Of a DNA stretch of 64,000 nucleotides, positions 20,173 to 31,127 are shown piece after piece. The position numbers and the translations under genes were made by a program. The notes beneath the pieces are model-generated. The model saw only the letters and a list, made by a program, of their open reading frames with translations. It did no database searches and had not been told where the DNA came from. The DNA comes from Aspergillus flavus (lineage: Eukaryota > Ascomycota > Eurotiomycetes > Eurotiales > Aspergillaceae), in contig NC_092407.1 in the NCBI RefSeq assembly GCF_009017415.1, positions 1,302,001 to 1,366,000 of the forward strand. The letters run 5' to 3'. Each line of letters starts with the position of its first letter. Position 1 is the stretch's first letter.

Positions 20173-23136
20173 TGTGAAAGAAACGAGCTGGCTACCTGAG
20201 ATTAAGGTCAGTCAGCCTTGTCCTTCGATGTGGGGCTGATGTGATGCTTGATATTTATATGGCGGAACTCCTCGAACAGTACCAGAGATCACATTGGAAA
20301 TACTCATATATCAGCCAATATAGAAGTAGACGGTCTTTCACTCATCATTTTGTTCGAAAATATTTTTCATACGGAGGCCAACGATGCAAGTCCTGAAAGG
20401 TACAAGATAGCCTGAGCGGCTATTTTCGTGCTTCCGTATAGGGAAGGCCGGCGCTTACAAGAGCAGCGGCCAACTCTCCTAGGCTAGCTGTCAAATTCAG
20501 CACTCTCGCAGCTGCGACAACAATTCAATAATTTGAAAGTCAGTAATCACTAAAAGTAAATAAAGCATACAACACACGCAATTATAAAGATAACGCACAT
20601 ACAAGATCTGATCAAGTGTGTTGAATTATGTGTCTGTTTTCTCATTCGCAAATTATAAATCTTGGAATATTCTGAACCTATATTACTTTCCAAAATTATT
20701 TCCAAAATTAAGTGGGAAGGAGAGTTTAGGACCGAGAAAAAGGAATAGTATATATGCCTGAATCCAGTTCTGCCAATCTATAGACCACTCTAACCAATTA
20801 GCTATCTTGTTTCCTCTCTTTAATGTTCCCCCTTAAATTTATTGAGATATGAAGGATTCCCTGTATCTATCTACGACGTGCCCAGGAATGAGACGATATA
20901 ACCATTACCGATAATCTAATGGAAACCGGCAAGGAGTCTTCTCGTATAGAGAACTCCCCACGTTCAACAATCCAGATGAGGGAATGATATACGCGTGGGT
21001 AGACATATCCTAGAGCAGTGCCTTGCTTCCCAGACACCCACGTCAGCTAGTGCGAGCTGCGCGATCACTGCCGTATCAGTCTTAAACCATACAGAAACTA
21101 CGAGACGTTCCCTGCGAACGGGAAAGTAAATTCTCTCCATCATTGCCTTTCTTGGTAACCCTGCTGCGGTGTATCAAATTTCAGAAGCCGAAAATGTCTC
21201 AGCCGGGAAGACTCGCTCGGGTATCTGGCAGCTTCGGAGGAAGTCATTAACCTTCTTTGCCACGTTGATGTTGGATGAGAGCATTTCCTCTCGTCATTCA
21301 CATGCACCTAGGCAGCAATTCGTTGGATTCGTTGGGATGCTGAATGCGCGCTCTGGACTTGGTGCCTTATGTCTCCGTTTATTACCTCAACAATCGTTGG
21401 CGATTGCGCTAGGTCGGGACGGCCTTTGTGTCTGCATAGCCGGTTTCCATGATGATGGATACCCTACAGCATCCTGTAGCCATTAACAATTTCCAGAAGT
21501 ATGTTCAATTGCCAGGAATAGGGAAAGTTCCACGACGGTCTCGACTGTCTTGTCTCACAGTCTTCCATTAACTTTCACCATGCTTTAGCATGCATCCCTA
21601 AGCTCTACGCTCAGCATGAGAACATATGCGCAAGGCGATTGTGCTATGAAATGATCGCCTAATGAACCACCGGCCGGCTTCCCGGTAGAACCAAGAGGCC
21701 CTGGTTGCCGACATGTAACTCATTTCCTAATTCGGTGCTATCTCAGCCGCTGCAGCCTTAGTCGACTCAGTTGCACGGCTGTTGCATGAAAAGAAACACA
21801 TGAACTGTTTATGTACCCAATAATATGAGTGAGTGGCGAGACTGGTGTGGTGTGATTCCATGGAACATAAGTGTCGTAATGGCTCTCGTGAACACCATGG
21901 ACGCATCTATACATTGTCTATCATTATATATTGGACTCCCCTAGACAGCTGTTAATTTAAATAAACGATTTATCAACCAACTCAAATCAGTGTAAATATA
22001 GAATGAAAGTATATACCTCTTTAAAGGCAGCATAAGGAGGAATTATGCAACTTCACCCTGACATCATCAACATCGGGTATGAACCTCCTGTCGAAACCGG
22101 TAATTCTCAGCGCCTTGTAAAAGCGAAGTGAGGCAATAATCCCCGCCACCCACGGACCAACATGGAAAGAGATGGAAGACGGGAATGGCATCATTTCCCG
22201 CATACGCATCACGTGCCGTTGGAAGAGGTTGTGACCCAAGCCAAACTAATACATCGTAGACTAGTCGTTTGTCTCCTCTTCTGAGAAACCCCGGGTGACT
22301 CTTCTTCATTTGTCCATCCACTTCTGTGGTTTGCGATTTGCTTCGTTTTGATTCGTCCTGTGACCCGCGTGATCGGTTCAACCCTAAGCCGTGGACCACT
22401 CGGATGCGGGGAAATTGCGTTAACTTAACCTTAAGTTTCAGATTGGTCCGGGGTCGAGAAACTGGGGGTTTGCCATAACACTGCGGACATCCTGCTGTCA
22501 CTGCCAGTGGTAGGAAGCGGAGAAGGAGGATACTCGCAGCAGTATCCCCGTCGAATGACAGTGTCGCTGCCATACCCGCTACACCCTTCCTTTCCCTTTC
22601 ATGTTTATTGGATGGTAATCCATCGAAATGCAGTGGGTGTTCCCACCCAACGATAGGTCGTGGGCTCCCATGTAACTTATAAGATCGGCTAAGAAGATAG
22701 ACCTGTGAGAAGTGGAGACCCCCGACCTTCGGGTTCCCTCCGCATTTCACGTCAGAACTTGACCTTCCCCCTCCCCTGAAAGTGGGAAGTCTTGCCGTTG
22801 AGGTCCCGGTCTGGGAAATGATCGTGTTGTAAACGACGTCATCAGATGAGGCTTGTCCCGACATGCATCGAGTCGGACCGTAGGACTAGCCTCACCTATC
22901 GATAGCCGATATTAGATATAAATACGCCGAATAACTTCGGGATAGACTCAAGAAAAGGGCAAGGTACTCCGCAACGGTGCCATACCACGCCACCTCTCCA
23001 TCAATCATCTCTTTGCCGCTCCCAATTGAGTAATTTTTCTTCTTCTTCATTTCTTCCTTCCTTTTGTATATACCATACTATACCATATACGTACTACTGT
23101 ACACTTGAGCCTCCTTTCCCATACTATCCGTGGACC
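20173..23136. other. Intergenic, 2.96 kb, upstream of the sugar transporter
   Basis: No gene is supported. It separates divergent genes. A 265-codon minus-strand frame (22067-22864) has no domain and lies in the probable promoter. AT-rich DNA is found at about 20510-20790. Candidate CreA-type sites cluster near 22406-22467. A CT-rich leader (about 23030-23125) precedes the transporter start. Confidence 0.45.
22406..22467 (+). promoter_or_regulatory. Cluster of candidate CreA (SYGGRG) sites
   Basis: Three matches to the carbon catabolite repressor consensus SYGGRG lie within 62 bases: GCGGGG (22406-22411), CCGGGG (22448-22453) and CTGGGG (22462-22467). They are about 670 bases upstream of a sugar transporter start. 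Close pairs of such sites are typical of functional CreA targets, but the 6-base consensus is short and binding is only inferred. Confidence 0.35.
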
Positions 23137-24861
23137 ATGAGCTCGATCGATCTAGACAAACGCAAGGATGGCCCGACAGTCGAACACGACGAGGATGCCA
23201 TACCAGGCCTTCATTATCAAACCGTAGATCCCCATGTCAATCCGGATGCAATTTCCTACGGCCCCAGTGGTGTCAAAGGTCTTTTTACCTCCAACTATGT
23301 CTTCGGTGCGGCCACTCTCGCCTCGCTGGGCGGGTTCTCCATGGGGTATGATATGGGTGTCATTTCCATCATCAATGTGATGGAGCCGTTCCACCAGGCG
23401 TTTCCCAAGGCGGAAACCTCCTTCGGGAAGGGCCTGATGACTGGAATGTTGCTTCTGGGTGCCTTTATTGGTTGTATATTCATGTCCTATCTTTCGGATC
23501 GCATCTCGAGAAAATGGGCGATCACGGCTATGGTGGTAGCTTTCGACATCGGTGCCATTCTGCAGACAGCTGCCGTAAACTACGACATGCTAGTAGCCGG
23601 AAGATTTATCGGTGGTATTGGGGTTGGCACATTAGCAATGGTAAGTAGAGCCCTAACAACCACGCCATACTCCCCAACCCTCTCGAAAGACCAAACACTA
23701 ACCCAAAATCCCCGGTAACAGGGCGCACCCCTCTACATCTCCGAGATCTCACCCCCAAACATGCGCGGCACACTTCTAGTCCTCGAATCCATCTCCATCT
23801 CCGCGGGCGTAGTAATAGCCTACTGGATCACCTTCGGAACACGCCACATGACCGGTGAAGCATGCTTTCGCCTCCCCTTCGGCCTCCAAATGGTCTCAGC
23901 CACAGCCCTCGGCCTGGGCATCCACTTCTTCCCCTACTCGCCACGCTGGCTGGCGCTCGTAAACCGTGACGCCGAATGCCTAACCAGCCTTACGAAACTG
24001 CGCAACCTCCCCGCCACCGACGAGCGCGTCCAGATCGAATACAACAGCATCCTCTCCGAAGTCCGCTTCCAAAAGATTGTCCAGGAGCGTAAACACCCCG
24101 GCGCAAAGGGCCTGAAGCTCGAGATCCTGTCATGGTTTGATCTGTTCTCAAAGGAAACTTGGAAACGCACGGCAGTCGGCTGTGGTATCGCATTCTTCCA
24201 GCAATTCTCGGGGATCAATGCTTTTATCTACTACGCGCCGACGCTCTTCGAATCTCTCGGTCAAACCTCTGAGATGTCTCTCATTCTCTCTGGTGTTTTT
24301 AACGTTCTCCAGTTCGTTGCCGCGATTATCTGTTTCCTTCTCATTGAGAAGATCGGCCGGCGACCGCTCGCCATCGGCGGTGCGTTCGGGATGACAGGGG
24401 CGTACGTTGTTATCGCGGTATTGTCGGGTGTGTACTCGAAAGACTGGCAAGCCAATATGGCGGCCGGCTGGGCGTGTGTGGCGATGGCGTTTGTGTTCAT
24501 CTTGCTATACGGAGTCTCCTATTCGCCATTAGGTTGGGCCTTGCCATCTGAGGTATTCTCGACGACGTCACGTTCCAAAGGCGTAGCCCTTTCGACATGC
24601 GTGATTTGGTTGTCGGATTTTATTATCGGGTTGATCACACCGTCAATGTTGGCCAATATTGAGTATCGGACGTACATCTTCTTCGCGGTGATGTGTTTTG
24701 TTGCAGGTGTTTGGGCGATTCTGCTGGTACCGGAGACGAGTGGAAAGTCGTTGGAGGAGATTGATGAGTTGTTTGGGGATGACAGCGCGAAGAAGGAGAG
24801 GGAGATTGCGGCCGCTGCTCTCGGTTCTCCCTCTGCAGAGAGGGGTGTTATGACTGTATGA
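23137..24861 (+). CDS. MFS sugar transporter (sugar porter family)
   Basis: Two exons, 23137-23640 and 23722-24861, joined in phase 0 across a GTAAGT...AACAG intron, give 547 aa. The start is the first ATG (MSSIDLDKR) after a CT-rich leader. Twelve helices are expected. Signatures include GGFSMGYDMGVIS in helix 1, SDRISRKW in loop 2-3, PYSPRWL after helix 6, FFQQFSGINAFIYYAPTLF in helix 7, EKIGRRPL in loop 8-9 and VPETSGKSLEEIDELF at the end. This is a fungal hexose or disaccharide-type proton symporter at the plasma membrane; the substrate cannot be read from sequence. The N-terminal 50 residues are hydrophilic. The long upstream region with CreA-like sites suggests glucose repression. Confidence 0.9.
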
Positions 24862-25307
24862 ACTTTTGTCCTTTTCTTGTCTTCTTTCTTTTGAAACTAT
24901 ATTCCCCTCTCTCATGTGTAACGGTATTTTATTCTTGTATTAGATAGGATTTGATACTTAGATAGCCTCAGGAAGGATATACTTTTGACTTTGAAGTTTT
25001 GTGCTTGATTCCGTATGTGACAATGGATATGTATTTTCTCTTAAGCTAAAAGGCTAACCGGGTATCTCAGTTTTGCTTCACGCCCGCTTGCTGCTAACCG
25101 AAGTCAAATCACGACTAATGAAAGAGTGCGAAGATGTATGATAAAGGAAGGACGTATCTAGACTTGAAGGATCGTATAATCTTAGGAACAATGCCAGTCT
25201 ATTGGTAATAAGGAAAGAAAAGTGGTATCATAAGGGAGTGAAACATGAACAGGGAATGTATCTTTCGGGTATTGTTGAACACAAGTAATAAATCGAAAAG
25301 GATAAAA
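24862..25307. other. Intergenic between converging genes
   Basis: A 446-base gap between convergent 3' ends, probably 3' UTRs of the transporter and the TBC gene. Nothing else is seen. Confidence 0.5.
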
Positions 25308-28300
25308 TCATTTACTCTCGTCCGCATTATATGCGCCAAACTCCCGCATCGCGACTGCTCTGCGCTCTACGACGTCTTCGCGACGCACGACATTGCGCAA
25401 GGCCTCGCTGGCCTGTATCAGGCCATCGATGCTGATTGCATGGTTGGTCATTTGGTGATTGATATACGTGTATAGTTCGGCAGGAGTGGAGCAGGTTGTG
25501 AGAAGTTGCTGTTCGTTCAGCTTAAGAAGGGCAAGCGCAACTTGGAAAAGGAACGTGCTGCCCCCACCATTGCCGGAGGTGAGGTCTTTGACAGAGGATG
25601 CGGTGAAGTCATTGGGATCTCGAGGGCTAGACGTTGATGTATTGGCAGAGGTTGGGGCTGGATTGATGACGCTAGTGACGTTGAGACATAGAACTACGTC
25701 CCAGACGCGATACAATGCTTCCGCAGAAAGACAATCCGTGAACACGGATAAAAACCACTGGAATGTCAATGCCTCTAATTCAACGCCAAGCGCCTCGAGA
25801 TGAGCGGCTAGCTTTGGTAGAACTTCGGAGATGTACTGCCGCAGTACGCCCTGGTCAGCCCGGGACGCCAGCAGACCATGATCATAGTAATGTTCTGGGA
25901 GGATGATCTCGATCATGGATGCTAGAATCCAAAACGCGTCCTCTGCTGTTGGCGTTATGAGAAGTAGAGACGCGGCAATGAGATTCATGCCTTGGCAGTA
26001 TCCCACCTCCGAGTTGCGACGGGCGTAGGCGAGGAGAACCTCCTTGAGTTTAGTGACACCAGGGCCTTTGCGGAAAAATACGTTATCTGTTAAAGTCCGG
26101 TTGATGTCCATGTCGATTTGTGCAACGACAGATGGGTCGGGGTCATTGCCACCGACACCCTTCACTAGATCATCATAATAATTAGGTATACGCATAGAAG
26201 ACGCGCCGCTGCATTCGGACCAGACCTTAGCTCGAAGTGCAACGGGAATTCCTCCGAGAACAAGTGCTCGGAACTCGCGCCACTTCGCACGACCGACCTT
26301 GCCCTTGTTCCCTAGGCCAGCTATTCCCACAACCTCGCCGTCTGTAAGGGACGCTTCGGGCATATCTACAGATTGCAAAGGCCGATCCGAAGCTGCTGCT
26401 GCTGCGGCAGCGGCTTCCCCCTCCTTCCTCCGCTCTGCACGCACTTTACGGAGAAATTCGTTCCACCGGACGGTCCTGTCGCGCTGCAGTGAGTCGTGGA
26501 GATCTGTCAATTGTTCAAGAAGCAACTTCACAGGCTCATTTTCGTTTGCAGTGGCAGTTGCTGCCGTAGCTGTCGGCTCATCACTCGATGTGCCAGCAAA
26601 TTCTGGACGATCTGCAACAACAGTAGATGTAGATGCCGACGGCTGAGCATTCGCATTAACTGAGAGCGAGCCACGCTTATCGACAGCGACCCCAGGGCCT
26701 CGAGGCTGGCTCTCACCGGCAGTTAGCGACACTATAGGACCAGCAGAAGGCGTATGAGACAACAGTTCGGCTGGTCCCGTGGCAATTTTCAGGTAGTCCT
26801 GCCACCTCCGGATTGCAACACTACCAGCTTCCGGGTCCTCAGGGGATGCAGAAGCGGGCGAGCGCGTAGACTCTGCAGCGGAATGTGGCAGTTTCTGGAG
26901 ATCATCGTTGTCACCATCCGAGTTATCGCTTCGGAAACTGTCCAGGGTCTCCGCGATGCTTAACCGGTTGTTGTTATTCTTGAGCAGACTGGCCTCTCGT
27001 TGCCTCTTTTTTCGGCGTTGATCATAAATGAATCCGAATCTGTCTGTCAAGAGGTCACCAGGCTGATAGTTGTTGTACATATGTGAAAGTGTCGGAGGTC
27101 GTGACTCCATCGGAAGGATAGCATCCATCTCAACTGGTCCGAGATTGGTTGGGTTCTTGTCAGTGGTTTCTGAGCTTGCCCCATGTGAAACACTTGAGGC
27201 TGCATGTTTACGCCCTATCTGATTTGACCGAGTTGTCGCACCCGGGCCACCTTGCAAATTTCCAGGCGCCCCGTGCATGCTCGTATTGCTGTTAATCCTT
27301 TTCAAGGCAGCCACCGCCGACAAACCTCCTTTGGAGGTTGCTTGGAGTGATGGAGAATCTCCTTTGCTACTCCCCGGATTGGTTGAGAGAGCTCGACCAC
27401 GCGGCGCCTCCGCGTAGTTTTCTTCCTTGCCTGCTTGGGCTTTTCCGGCGAACAGCTTGACTGTCCAAGACGATACAGATTTCGACGACTTGCGCGAATG
27501 AATACTGGCATCGTCCCCATTAACCGAGACTCCCGCAACGTGTTTCCCGATAATCTCGCCCGTAGAACTCGTCTGCCCATCTGGAGGATTGAAAAGTTGT
27601 TCGTCAAGCGCTTTCCGGCGGGCAATGTTATTTGGATTCCGCTGACGCCGAGTATCTTCTTCATCGACCTCACCAACATCAGTCATTATGCTGCTTGCTC
27701 GGCTGGTCTTTTTACTGCCCGTATTGCTGCCAAAAAGGTAATCCTGCCAATTGCGCAGAGAGCTTTGTCTCTTCCGCGTAGTCCCCGATCCCGATTCGAC
27801 GCTAGAGGCGCCCGATTTGGCGTCGCTCTCCAAGCGTTGTAGGCCTCGAACGGTAGCTTGCGCCGCAGTGGCTTCTGGAGATCCCTCTTGATGAGAGCCT
27901 ACTCCATCCGACATCGCTTGCTGCATCAGCCCATGAACTCCAGATGAAGAACCGGCTTCCTGTTCCGCATTACCGTTATCATCAAATTCTTTCTCAACCC
28001 TCCGAGGCGAGTTTTCCAGCGCATAAAGCCGCCGCTCAATGTCCTGATTGGAAACGGAAACCTCCCTCAGCATCCTCTTCAACTCTCTCTCCCTCGCATC
28101 AGCCCGCTGTCTCAGTGACGAGATCTCAGCATCCCGCTGAGCCAAATCGCGCGCAAACTGTCGGACCAACTTCACAGCCCCCGTACCAGCAATCAACCGC
28201 TCAATATGTGCATCGTCCGCCAAATGTAGCGCACCGGGGAAATCATGGACCGGAACAGCATCGTCAAACAAAGCCGCACGGCCAGACGTGCGCGACATTC

Positions 28301-28625
28301 CGCCCGTCAACTTCGCTAGCGTTGCTCTTCGATCACGACCAGTCATCTCACCCGAGCTACTGCTATCGACGCTCTCGTGATCATCCAGCAATGCGTTCGT
28401 AAGAGCGCGGTTTAATGCCGGCTTGCCGAAAAATCCCTCTACCGAACGGTCTGGAGAAAGGGAGGGGAACGACGTGAGATCGGTAGTCGTAGCATTGGAA
28501 GACGCAGCTGACTGTCGTTTCTGAGACCTTGTACGGACGGGTCTAGGCTTTTGGCTGTGGCGGGAAGAGGAGGACGTCCGTGACGATGACCGACGCTGCG
28601 GATGTTCGATATCAGACTCCGCCAT
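25308..28625 (-). CDS. TBC-domain Rab GTPase-activating protein
   Basis: One long exon. The start is taken at MAESDIEHPQ (28625); an ATG four codons upstream (28637) is also possible. The product is 1105 aa. The N-terminal 750 residues are basic, Ser-rich and mostly disordered, with a short coiled coil at about 150-185. A TBC domain occupies about 788-1040: GGIPVALRAKVW, the arginine-finger motif DMDINRT, and the glutamine-finger motif YCQGMN, so both catalytic residues are present. An insert of about 40 residues rich in Ser and Thr (SANTSTSSPRDPND) splits the C-terminal helices of the domain. TBC proteins speed GTP hydrolysis by Rab GTPases in secretion and endocytosis. The catalytic region resembles the yeast Gyp3/Msb3 group, but the orthology is not certain. 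Confidence 0.88.
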   Translation of the reverse strand: MAESDIEHPQRRSSSRTSSSSRHSQKPRPVRTRSQKRQSAASSNATTTDLTSFPSLSPDRSVEGFFGKPALNRALTNALLDDHESVDSSSSGEMTGRDRRATLAKLTGGMSRTSGRAALFDDAVPVHDFPGALHLADDAHIERLIAGTGAVKLVRQFARDLAQRDAEISSLRQRADARERELKRMLREVSVSNQDIERRLYALENSPRRVEKEFDDNGNAEQEAGSSSGVHGLMQQAMSDGVGSHQEGSPEATAAQATVRGLQRLESDAKSGASSVESGSGTTRKRQSSLRNWQDYLFGSNTGSKKTSRASSIMTDVGEVDEEDTRRQRNPNNIARRKALDEQLFNPPDGQTSSTGEIIGKHVAGVSVNGDDASIHSRKSSKSVSSWTVKLFAGKAQAGKEENYAEAPRGRALSTNPGSSKGDSPSLQATSKGGLSAVAALKRINSNTSMHGAPGNLQGGPGATTRSNQIGRKHAASSVSHGASSETTDKNPTNLGPVEMDAILPMESRPPTLSHMYNNYQPGDLLTDRFGFIYDQRRKKRQREASLLKNNNNRLSIAETLDSFRSDNSDGDNDDLQKLPHSAAESTRSPASASPEDPEAGSVAIRRWQDYLKIATGPAELLSHTPSAGPIVSLTAGESQPRGPGVAVDKRGSLSVNANAQPSASTSTVVADRPEFAGTSSDEPTATAATATANENEPVKLLLEQLTDLHDSLQRDRTVRWNEFLRKVRAERRKEGEAAAAAAAASDRPLQSVDMPEASLTDGEVVGIAGLGNKGKVGRAKWREFRALVLGGIPVALRAKVWSECSGASSMRIPNYYDDLVKGVGGNDPDPSVVAQIDMDINRTLTDNVFFRKGPGVTKLKEVLLAYARRNSEVGYCQGMNLIAASLLLITPTAEDAFWILASMIEIILPEHYYDHGLLASRADQGVLRQYISEVLPKLAAHLEALGVELEALTFQWFLSVFTDCLSAEALYRVWDVVLCLNVTSVINPAPTSANTSTSSPRDPNDFTASSVKDLTSGNGGGSTFLFQVALALLKLNEQQLLTTCSTPAELYTYINHQMTNHAISIDGLIQASEALRNVVRREDVVERRAVAMREFGAYNADESK

Positions 28626-29343
28626 GACTCCTTGCAAAGTGGGCTGAGCAGACGGAGAATTGACCTGCGGACTTCATGAATAACTGTTTAGTCTGTTTTG
28701 TTCAAAAGACTGTTAGAAAATAAGTTCGATATGGAAGCCCGGTAATCGTCTCATCTAATTAGCCCTTGGTACTCTCGCTAGTGGGATGTCGTGATTGCCT
28801 CTCATGGATGGGTAGAAATCTGCAGATCATCCCACAAAGCCCAAGAACACAAAAACACGATGGACGGAAGAGTGGAGAGTAAAGAACGACAGAAGGTTCG
28901 TGAAGGGGGCAACCAGAAAGGCAAAAAAAGAAGAAAATAAAACAAATGAGCCAGCAGAGTCTGGAATGCGTTTAAGCAAAGCAAAAGAGCGTTGGCCATG
29001 ACGTGGGACGGGGCATGTGACTTTTCCTATTTGGTACTAATGCGGTAGATCGGCTTACTCACCAAATTCTTGTTTTTTTTTTAATTATGTAATCTTCATA
29101 ATTCAAGTCAGCTGACCCCAACCTCGGCTCCCCGCAAAAGAACCGACCCATGGAGCAATATCCGAGCTAATCGGAGCCCTTGGAGGCATGACACCCTCGA
29201 TGCTTGTCGCGTATATCTTGCTCTATATTTATACCTAGCTGACATTCATTCAAGGATTGTATACTTCTCTCTCTTAAAACATTGATCGGATACGGGACAC
29301 ATAGTACACATACAGCATTTGCGATTTTACTAAACTAGACAAG
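28626..29343. promoter_or_regulatory. Divergent promoter, TBC gene and SDR gene
   Basis: About 720 bases between divergent starts. A purine-rich tract (about 28855-28945, on the plus strand) would read as a CT-rich leader for the TBC gene. A TATATTTATA-like sequence near 29225 could serve the SDR gene. No gene is supported. Confidence 0.45.
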
Positions 29344-30529
29344 ATGTCCGGAGCTGCCAAACAACGTCTCCAAGCACTCAGCCAGCAACTGGTGGAGGGC
29401 ATTCCCGATGCAGGCACATTTGAAGGTATCCCTAAGATTAGACAAGTTGCTCAAGACTCGGTTGGTCCGTAAGTATATCTCAACCTCTTAAGATCAGCTT
29501 TCTCAAGGAAGGTACAATCACATGCATAGCCCAATGCTCACTGAGATATAGCCGTGTCAAGGACAAGGTTGTGATCGTAACAGGTGAGTCTAGCATACCC
29601 CTTACAGGTCACCGGACCACAAGACTTTTTATGCATCAAGCAGTATCATGTACTAACGAACGGAATCCTAAATTAGGAGCCAACTCACCTGCCGGCATCG
29701 GTCGTGCCAGCGCACACCAATTCGCTCACAATGGTGCCAAGGCCGTCTACCTCTGTGACTACGACCCCACACATTTGGCAACTCACAAGCGTGAAATCGA
29801 GTCTCTCTATCCAGGTGTCGACGTTCATGCCCGTCAGTTCGACGCAGCCGATGAAGTGGCCGTGAAATCCGTGGTTGATGATGCCATTCAGCGCTACGGC
29901 AGGCTTGATATATTCTTCGCAAACGCAGGTATTGTGGGTCAGCCAAAGGTGTTCACAGATATTTCTGGGGAGGACTTCATGAAGACACTGAAGACAAATA
30001 CTCTTGGGTTAGTCCGCTTTCTGTTGAGGTCGATGGATAAAGGAGGACATGTACTGATGGCTGTCTTATCAGTGTCTTTTTGGCTGTCAAGCATGCGGCA
30101 GGCGCAATGAAACAGACTTCGGCCTCGAAGCCGTATCCTTCCGGCTCCATCATCTGCACTGCGTCAGTTGCCGGCTTGCGCTCTAATGCCGGTTCGACCG
30201 ATTACTCTGCGTCTAAAGCAGCTGTCGTCTCTATTGCTCAGACATGTGCGTATCAACTGGCGGGCACCGGTATACGCATCAACGCTATCTGCCCTGGCTT
30301 GATTGAGACAGGCATGACGCAAGCTGTGTTTGACGCCGCCCGTGCAAGAGGTACACAGCGCAAGATCGGACAGTTGAACCCCTTGCAGCGAGGTGCTGTT
30401 GCTGATGAGGTTGCTCGGGCGGCCCTCTTCCTGGGAAGTGATGAAAGCAGCTATGTAAATGGACAGGCATGGGCTGTTTGCGGCGGACTGAGTGCGGGAC
30501 ACCCGTTCGTGCCTGGCAAATTGGCTTAG
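29344..30529 (+). CDS. Short-chain dehydrogenase/reductase (SDR)
   Basis: Four exons: 29344-29468, 29552-29583, 29677-30007 and 30073-30529. All phases agree and give 314 aa. An N-terminal extension of about 43 residues precedes the Rossmann fold. The cofactor motif is a variant [13 protein letters not shown] (about 52-64). FANAG follows in strand 4. The catalytic residues are Ser194 (in TASVAG) and Tyr207/Lys211 (YSASK). PGLIETGM lies after the active site, and [13 protein letters not shown] is the usual C-terminal signature. This is a classical NAD(P)-dependent oxidoreductase; an acidic residue at the end of strand 2 (CDYD) suggests NAD over NADP. The substrate is unknown. The intron before exon 3 has a clear TACTAAC branch site (29651). 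Confidence 0.9.
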
Positions 30530-31127
30530 CCGCCTGCACAAATGAGTGCTCTACAAACTACATTACATTTCCTGTATAAACAATTCGAATTCAATCAATC
30601 TACCAAATGGTAGAGATTGTCCAATCGAGAAGATTCTGGACTACAGCGGCTCTCAAAGCAGCCCCTCTCGAAACTATAGACAAAAGGAAATATATGTGCC
30701 ACAACAAGGAAACACAATGAGTGTGGTGGTCCCACATGGGATGCCGTAATAAAAAATTGACCCAAAGAGCAAAAGTCCTGACCACTTGGTCTCGGAAAGA
30801 AATGAAGTTAAAAACGCCAATGGTGCGTATGGAGGAAAAAGAAAAAAAATAACAGGATAATCGATCCATCCAAGCACACATGGGAAGAAGATAAGTCCGC
30901 CAATAGAAGAATAAAATGATAATAAAATGAATAAGACAGGGAAAAGAGATCTTCAAAGCTGAAAAGGCGACAGTGGGAATATCCAAAACGGAAGATGGAA
31001 AAGAATAAGACGGAAGCAAAAGTCAAAACAATGCCATTGCACAACTCGCTCTAACTGAGATGGTGGGGAGCAGAGATCGTGTCAAAGTCGTTGAAACTAG
31101 CGTTGCATCATCGGGGCGATGGGCAAT
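30530..31127. other. Intergenic between converging genes
   Basis: A 598-base gap between convergent 3' ends. It contains an A-rich stretch (about 30835-30970). No gene is supported; short minus-strand frames here are hydrophobic but have no domain. Confidence 0.45.

Noticed and set aside
22370..22390. A tRNA B-box-like GGTTCAACCC
   Set aside because: The flanking bases do not form a T-arm and no A box or acceptor stem was found.
22067..22864. A 265-codon minus-strand open frame in the sugar transporter upstream region
   Set aside because: No domain, unusual composition, and it sits over the probable promoter; a chance open frame in GC-richer DNA is more likely.
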